Positions 59,514 through 64,000 of a DNA stretch of 64,000 nucleotides are shown one piece after another. The stretch is from NCBI RefSeq assembly GCF_014646895.1, contig NZ_BMOD01000025.1, positions 1 through 64,000 on the forward strand, read 5' to 3'. Below the pieces are notes generated by a model. The model was not told where the DNA came from. It did no database searches and saw only the letters and a list, made by a program, of their open reading frames with translations. Source of the stretch: Deinococcus roseus (GTDB lineage: Bacteria > Deinococcota > Deinococci > Deinococcales > Deinococcaceae). The translations under genes and the position numbers were made by a program. Position 1 is the first letter of the stretch. Every line of letters begins with the position of its first letter.

Positions 59514-60770
59514 ATGACCTCCAATCCAGATCTCACATCCAAAACCATCACCTTGATTTTCAATGGAGATTTTGAGTTGCTGGACCACACGGTCCAGGAC
59601 CTGACTTTGCTGGACTTTTTCCTCAGTCACACCGAAATGTTTCGCAAAACCTCCTGCGGCATCCTGCCCGCCACTGGTCCTGCTGTCCAGAAGGCCCATG
59701 GCTACCAGAGGGAGACTTCGGCAAAAGGGCAGCTGCAACTGATTCACTTGCACCCACTGGAGAACCTGACCTGGGTGCAACTTGAAGCAGAATTGAAGCA
59801 TGCGAATGCCATGCTGGAGGTGATGGCCGTGCTGGCAGACCCCTCTCTTTCCGCTGAACGCTGGGTCACCCAGGTGATCGCCCACATCAGTCAGGCTGCC
59901 CAGGCCGATGGATCATTTCTGGCTGTACAACAAGGTGACACCATGGTCCTTTGTCCCCCACAGGATTCTGTCCTGCTGGCGCAGAACCCAGTTTCACAGG
60001 CCAGGCGGGCCAGGGACCTCTTGTGGCAGGTGGCCACCACTGGCGTGTCGGTCTGCCATGACCATGTGCAACACAGTCCCGAAAACCTGCCCCTGTTTCT
60101 GGGCTTTGATCCTCCAGACCTGCAGTCTGTTGCCATGCTTTCCCTGACCCCCAGCGGATCTGAACGTGCTCTGGTGTTCTGTGCCTACCGCCTGGGTGTC
60201 CCCTGGAACACTGGGGTGCAGGACATGTTTGAACGTGCCCTGATGGCCCTGAGGACGGCCCTGGAGAAGCGTCGGCAGTGGAGGCAATTGCAAACCGCTG
60301 CCACCCATGATGGACTGACTGGACTGGCCAACCGTTCGGCGTTTGAACGGGACCTGGACCTCCAGATGGCCCAGTCCCTCCGCCACGGGCATCCGCTGGG
60401 TGTGCTGGTGCTGGACATCGACGGCCTCAAAAAGATCAACGACGAGCACGGACACCTTCGGGGAGACCAGTTGCTGCAAAGCTTTTCCCGGGGCCTCAGG
60501 AGGCACATGAGGATCGGGGATGTGTGCTACCGACTGGGTGGGGATGAATTTGCCGTGATGTTGACGCACAGTGCCGTGGGCAACAGAAGAGCCCTCCAGA
60601 AGCGCATCCGGCTGGTGATGCAGGACGTGCATCACCAGGGTTTCAAATCTGCCGGGGTCAGTCTGGGTCTGGCCTTCTTTCCACAGGAAGGCCAGACCCC
60701 CCAGGCGTTGTTGAAGCTGGCCGATGAGCGGATGTACCTCATGAAAAAACTTCACCACCAGCACCCGTGA
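59514..60770 (+). CDS. GGDEF diguanylate cyclase with GAF-like domain
   Basis: A 418-residue cytoplasmic enzyme that makes cyclic di-GMP from GTP. The N-terminal 100 residues are unassigned; a GAF-like sensor occupies about 100-250 (ERWVTQVIAHISQAAQADGS); then a coiled linker and the GGDEF domain from about 270, with THDGLTGLANRSAFE, LDIDGLKKINDEHGH and an intact active site YRLGGDEFAVM. I see no clear RxxD inhibitory site directly upstream (the residues are RRHMRIGDV). ATG 59514 follows AAGGGAG. It converges with a glycosyltransferase operon whose type is often controlled by c-di-GMP. Confidence 0.93.
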   Translation: MTSNPDLTSKTITLIFNGDFELLDHTVQDLTLLDFFLSHTEMFRKTSCGILPATGPAVQKAHGYQRETSAKGQLQLIHLHPLENLTWVQLEAELKHANAMLEVMAVLADPSLSAERWVTQVIAHISQAAQADGSFLAVQQGDTMVLCPPQDSVLLAQNPVSQARRARDLLWQVATTGVSVCHDHVQHSPENLPLFLGFDPPDLQSVAMLSLTPSGSERALVFCAYRLGVPWNTGVQDMFERALMALRTALEKRRQWRQLQTAATHDGLTGLANRSAFERDLDLQMAQSLRHGHPLGVLVLDIDGLKKINDEHGHLRGDQLLQSFSRGLRRHMRIGDVCYRLGGDEFAVMLTHSAVGNRRALQKRIRLVMQDVHHQGFKSAGVSLGLAFFPQEGQTPQALLKLADERMYLMKKLHHQHP

Positions 60771-60891
60771 ACCCATGTTGACGGCCACCTCATCCAGTGA
60801 CCAGCAGCGTTTGGGACAGGCTCTGGCGGTAAAGTTCTTCTGAAACCAGGAAACTGACCCGGCTGAAATCCAGCAGGCTTTTTCAAAAGGC

Positions 60892-60936
60892 TCATGCAGG
60901 GGTTTGTTTCCTTGACTGTATGGACCCCCTGCATGA
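60892..60936. terminator. 11-bp inverted repeat between convergent genes
   Basis: TCATGCAGGGG and CCCCTGCATGA pair perfectly across 23 nt between the GGDEF stop and the glycosyltransferase stop. No T-run follows. It is similar in placement to the hairpins at 19971 and 27868. Confidence 0.5.
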
Positions 60937-60950
60937 AGGGCTTTGATGCA

Positions 60951-62366
60951 TCATCCCTCCATTTGTTTTCTTTGCTGGGTGTCCCACTGGCCCCTTTTGC
61001 GGGACAGCATCAAAGTCGCAATCAGGCGTTCCACCACCAGCACCTGTCGGTAGCCCAGTTGCTCAAACACCGAAGCCAGCATGATCTTGACCCGGTCTCC
61101 GAACCGGGGATAGCGTTGAACCATGAAGCCTTCAATGCCCAGCGATGCCAGGCTGATCAGCATGCCGTACAGCAGGGCCATGGTCAGAAACAGCACCGCG
61201 AATGTGCGGTCCAGGTGTCCAACCAGCAGCAGGACCAGGGTGAGCACATACCCGAACACCTCCAGCAAAGGAGCAAAAGCCTCAAAGAGCAGGTAATAAG
61301 GCAGGCTGAACATCCCGATGCGGCCATACCTGGGATTCAGGAACATGGATTTGTGGATCCACAGGGTTTCCAGGAGGCCCCGCTGCCAGCGGTTGCGCTG
61401 TTTGCGAAGCATCCCCATGTCCTGGGGCACCTGGGTCCAGCAGATGGGATCCATGGTGTAACGGATCTGGTAGTTCAGTTTCTGATCCCGCATCTGACGG
61501 TGCAGGCGAACCACGAGTTCCATGTCCTCTCCCACCGTGTCTGTGCGGTAACCTCCCACGTCCAGCACCGCTTTGCGTGAAAAGAGCCCGAAGGCTCCCG
61601 AGACAATCAGGAGCACGCCCATCATGCTGAAGGTGGAGCGTCCAGCCAGGAAGGCCCGGGTGTACTCCACCACCTGAATGCGTTCCAGCCAGCTTCTGGG
61701 GGGTTGCATTTCGTGGACCACATCGTTGCGGACGTGTGACCCGTTCATCACCCGCACGGTTCCCCCCACTGCAATCAGGTGGTCGTCTTCCAGGAACTGC
61801 CTCGCCACCTGCAAGAGGGCCTCGGCGTCCAGAATGCTGTCTGCATCCACCGCACAAAAAAGAGGTCTGGTGGCATGGGTGATGCCCACATTCAGTGCGT
61901 CCCCTTTGCCCCCATTGGCCTTGTCGATCACCAGCAGGTGAGGGTGCCTGCTGCAGCGGTAGACCCCGTGAATGGCCTGGGTGGGCAACAGCCGTGAAGG
62001 GAACTCCTCGCTTTTTTGCAATTCAAACCCATCGAGCAGCACCTGCAGGGTCCGGTCACTGGAACCATCGTTGATGACGATGACTTCAAAGTCCGGGTAA
62101 TCGAGGCCCAGAAAGGCCCGCACAGAAGCCTCGATGGTCTGTTCCTCATTGAAGGCAGGCACCAGCACACTGATGGGACGGTGGTAACCTTTCTCCAGCT
62201 GGGATTTCATCAGGTTCTGGTGACCTCCCATGGACGTGCGGACCATTTCCTGGGAGGCAATCAGCACGCTGATGGCATACAGGATGTTCAGGAACGCGAA
62301 ATAAGCAACAATCAGCACCTCCAGAATGTGCAGAAGGGTGGTGAACATGGGAGACAAATCCATCAT
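60951..62366 (-). CDS. Processive family-2 glycosyltransferase
   Basis: A 471-residue membrane enzyme of the GT2 IcaA/cellulose-synthase type that polymerises and probably exports a polysaccharide. An N-terminal membrane segment is followed by the catalytic domain with VINDGSSDRT, the DxD-like AVDADSILD, the acceptor-base GEDMELVVRL and the processivity motif QRNRW, then three or four C-terminal membrane helices (LLEVFGYVLTLVLLLVG). The start has GAGG in front; two ATGs are adjacent. It follows the HEAT-repeat gene by 50 nt and is probably co-transcribed with it. The sugar is not known. Confidence 0.93.
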   Translation of the reverse strand: MMDLSPMFTTLLHILEVLIVAYFAFLNILYAISVLIASQEMVRTSMGGHQNLMKSQLEKGYHRPISVLVPAFNEEQTIEASVRAFLGLDYPDFEVIVINDGSSDRTLQVLLDGFELQKSEEFPSRLLPTQAIHGVYRCSRHPHLLVIDKANGGKGDALNVGITHATRPLFCAVDADSILDAEALLQVARQFLEDDHLIAVGGTVRVMNGSHVRNDVVHEMQPPRSWLERIQVVEYTRAFLAGRSTFSMMGVLLIVSGAFGLFSRKAVLDVGGYRTDTVGEDMELVVRLHRQMRDQKLNYQIRYTMDPICWTQVPQDMGMLRKQRNRWQRGLLETLWIHKSMFLNPRYGRIGMFSLPYYLLFEAFAPLLEVFGYVLTLVLLLVGHLDRTFAVLFLTMALLYGMLISLASLGIEGFMVQRYPRFGDRVKIMLASVFEQLGYRQVLVVERLIATLMLSRKRGQWDTQQRKQMEG

Positions 62367-62416
62367 GGAACCTCAATTCATTGAAATGGGCCTGCAAAGG
62401 CAGAAGGGTGAACAGG

Positions 62417-63568
62417 TCAGAGCACCAGCAGGTGCTGGTGGGCCATGTCACGGGCGTAAGGGTCGCGGTGATGCAACCGGGCGTCTTGCAGGGTGTGGAG
62501 GCCTTCTGGCCCCCGCAACATCAGGGCCTGAGCGCTGTTGTGCCTGACCCACCAGGAGGCATCTGCAAGGCCGTCATACAGCACCTGCAGCACCCTCTGA
62601 TCTTGCAGGGGGGCACTGGCCCGCATGGCCTGGGCGCGCACAAACCACACCGGGTCCGTCACCATGCCCATCACGGTGTCACTGCCTGTCCCGGGGAGCA
62701 CCCCTCTGAGGGAGAGGACTTTCAGGCTGGAGGCCCGCACGTCCGGGTCTTTCGAATACAGCAATTCCAGGCACTCGGCTTCACAGGCCGTGGTGTCAAT
62801 GTAGACCAGGGCATGCAGGGCCAGCAGTTGCAATCGGGCCGAAGGGTCTTGCAGCAACTGCCGGAGCAAGAGGGTGCCCTGTTCTCCCAGCAACACCAGC
62901 AGCTGTTCCAGCCGACCTGAACTGAAACGTTCTCCCACAAACACTTCGGTGAAGGTACGTGCCACCAGAGGTTCGGTGGTTCTGTTCATCCCCATGGAGC
63001 GGGCCAGGGCAGCAAAGCCCAGAAAGGAGAGCTCAGGATGGGTGGAGTGACTGATGGCCTGCAGGTGCGAGTGGGTTTTTTGCTCGCAGAGCAAGGTCCA
63101 GCGTTCGAGCACCTGAATTTTCTGCAACACCGCCCCCCGACCTTGCAGGATCCGCACGTCTGCAGCCAGCAGACCACTCTGGTCGTAAAGTTGCCCCACC
63201 CTGCCATGCAGCGTGCCTTTCAGGCTGAGCAGGCCATCTGCGGCCAGAGGATCACGGGTGTGAGGGATGGGCGCATGATTGAACACCACTTCATTCCACA
63301 CGGCAGCCCAGCGGTCCAGCTGTCGGTTTCTGTGCCGCTGCCGGTTTTCACTGTAGGCAAAGAACAAGGCCTGATAGGCCACCGTCAGCACGATGCACAC
63401 CAGGGTCACCAGCATCAGCAGGACCAGCACCTGGTAAACCATTTCCGATCTGGCTTGCAAAGTGGGCATGAGCAGCACGTAAATCAATGCTGCCAGGGTC
63501 ACCACCACGGTCACAGCCATCAGCAGGGAAACCAGGCTCAGTCCATTCCATCCAATGCGTCTCCACAT
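62417..63568 (-). CDS. Membrane-anchored HEAT-repeat protein
   Basis: A 383-residue protein with two N-terminal transmembrane helices (SLVSLLMAVTVVVTLAALIY and VLVLLMLVTLVCIVLTVAY) and a cytoplasmic superhelix of HEAT-like repeats (LLRQLLQDPSARLQLLALHA, CLELLYSKDPDVRASSLKVL, VTDPVWFVRAQAMRAS, LADASWWVRHNSAQALMLRG). Such proteins are scaffolds for protein partners. Its position directly before the glycosyltransferase, with GGAG before the ATG, suggests that it assembles or regulates that synthase at the membrane (inference). Confidence 0.85.
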   Translation of the reverse strand: MWRRIGWNGLSLVSLLMAVTVVVTLAALIYVLLMPTLQARSEMVYQVLVLLMLVTLVCIVLTVAYQALFFAYSENRQRHRNRQLDRWAAVWNEVVFNHAPIPHTRDPLAADGLLSLKGTLHGRVGQLYDQSGLLAADVRILQGRGAVLQKIQVLERWTLLCEQKTHSHLQAISHSTHPELSFLGFAALARSMGMNRTTEPLVARTFTEVFVGERFSSGRLEQLLVLLGEQGTLLLRQLLQDPSARLQLLALHALVYIDTTACEAECLELLYSKDPDVRASSLKVLSLRGVLPGTGSDTVMGMVTDPVWFVRAQAMRASAPLQDQRVLQVLYDGLADASWWVRHNSAQALMLRGPEGLHTLQDARLHHRDPYARDMAHQHLLVL

Positions 63569-63636
63569 GTTTCTCCTTCACAGGCCTTTTCAGGCAGGGG
63601 GGTTGCAGTCAGAAGTTCAGCAGCGGAGGGGTTTGT

Positions 63637-63993
63637 TCAGAACACCTCATGAACCACCCGGCCAAAACACATCATCTGCTGGCCGTGATGAATCAGCAGG
63701 ATGTCACGGGCCTGCAATTGCTCAGATCTAGAAGGGGTGCGCACCGCCAGGGTGAGGCCCCCTTCTTCCCAGGCTTTGAGGTGTTCTTGCAGGATCACGC
63801 TCACATCACTGAAGGAATTCAGGTGCTGCAAGAGCTGAAAGCGTTCCATGTCGTGGGTCAGAACCTGATCCTGGAAATGCACATGGGTGTCATCCAGGCC
63901 CACAGCATGCAATTCTTCCAGCGCAGCATCAAGGTGTTCCGGTCGAAGAATGCAGATCAGGAAACCCTGAGGGTAAACAGGAAGGTTTCTCAT
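63637..63993 (-). CDS. Hypothetical protein of the polysaccharide operon (118 aa)
   Basis: A 118-residue soluble alpha/beta protein: FLICILRPEHLDAALEELHA reads as a strand-helix pair, and LTLAVRTPSRSEQLQARDIL followed by HHGQQMMCFGRVV as later strands. It could be a small ferredoxin-like regulatory domain, but I recognise no family. The ATG lies 7 nt from the window edge, so its ribosome site and any upstream gene are not visible. It probably leads the operon with the HEAT-repeat and glycosyltransferase genes (68-nt gap). Confidence 0.7.
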   Translation of the reverse strand: MRNLPVYPQGFLICILRPEHLDAALEELHAVGLDDTHVHFQDQVLTHDMERFQLLQHLNSFSDVSVILQEHLKAWEEGGLTLAVRTPSRSEQLQARDILLIHHGQQMMCFGRVVHEVF

Positions 63994-64000
63994 GTTTTTC

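Overview
This window looks like a stretch of a Deinococcus chromosome or that of a close relative. The case rests on several genes with a TANNNT -10 box only 5-8 nt before the start codon and no Shine-Dalgarno (leaderless promoters), a DinB-family gene, moderately high GC and dense gene packing. The genus is an inference; no rRNA, tRNA or marker gene is present to prove it.

Layout. 1-12.2 kb: a cut-off gene, a cold-shock protein, small hypothetical genes, an alpha/beta hydrolase, a WD40 beta-propeller protein, a two-gene aminoglycoside-phosphotransferase-like/MATE efflux operon, and a divergent ROK repressor/GH3 beta-glucosidase pair with a palindromic operator. 12.3-15.7 kb: two paralogous ArsR-type repressors, a small unknown gene, and a SulP anion permease coupled to the second repressor. 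15.7-22.5 kb: a region of gene decay and mobile sequence, with a LuxR-domain fragment, two oppositely oriented 122/162-bp MITE-like repeats around a secreted-protein gene, a MerR fragment joined to an aldo-keto-reductase fragment, a triply broken AraC gene, a SnoaL-like fragment and a 15-bp tandem repeat. Intact genes in this region are an MBL-fold hydrolase, a metallophosphoesterase, an aldo-keto reductase and a 38-residue membrane peptide. 22.6-27.9 kb: a DinB-fold protein, an XRE-cupin regulator divergent from an EamA transporter, and a large receiver-PAS-histidine kinase.

28.0-59.1 kb, all on the minus strand, is one NRPS-PKS biosynthetic operon, mostly with overlapping or closely spaced genes. 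In transcription order: GNAT acetyltransferase (own promoter); NRPS-1 (FAAL-ACP-C-PCP-degenerate C-A-PCP lacking its serine); NRPS-2 (C-A-PCP-C-A-PCP); PKS with terminal reductase (KS-AT-ACP-R); SbnA-like 2,3-diaminopropionate enzyme; LanB-like dehydratase; MFS exporter; a hydroxymalonyl-ACP set (3-hydroxyacyl-CoA dehydrogenase, ACP, acyl-CoA dehydrogenase, FkbH); SbnB-like dehydrogenase; type II thioesterase; Sfp-type PPTase; and a membrane-anchored penicillin-acylase-type Ntn hydrolase. Adenylation-pocket residues read by hand suggest Gly, Ser and a cationic residue (probably diaminopropionate). My reading is a fatty-acylated Gly-Ser-Dap-polyketide released reductively as an aldehyde or alcohol, exported, and possibly trimmed of its fatty acid by the acylase. 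The parts list combines zwittermicin-like precursor supply with pyoverdine/PvdQ-like N-acyl prodrug handling.

59.5-64 kb: a GAF/GGDEF diguanylate cyclase convergent with a probable operon of a 118-residue unknown protein, a membrane HEAT-repeat protein and a processive family-2 glycosyltransferase, which together suggest exopolysaccharide production under c-di-GMP control.
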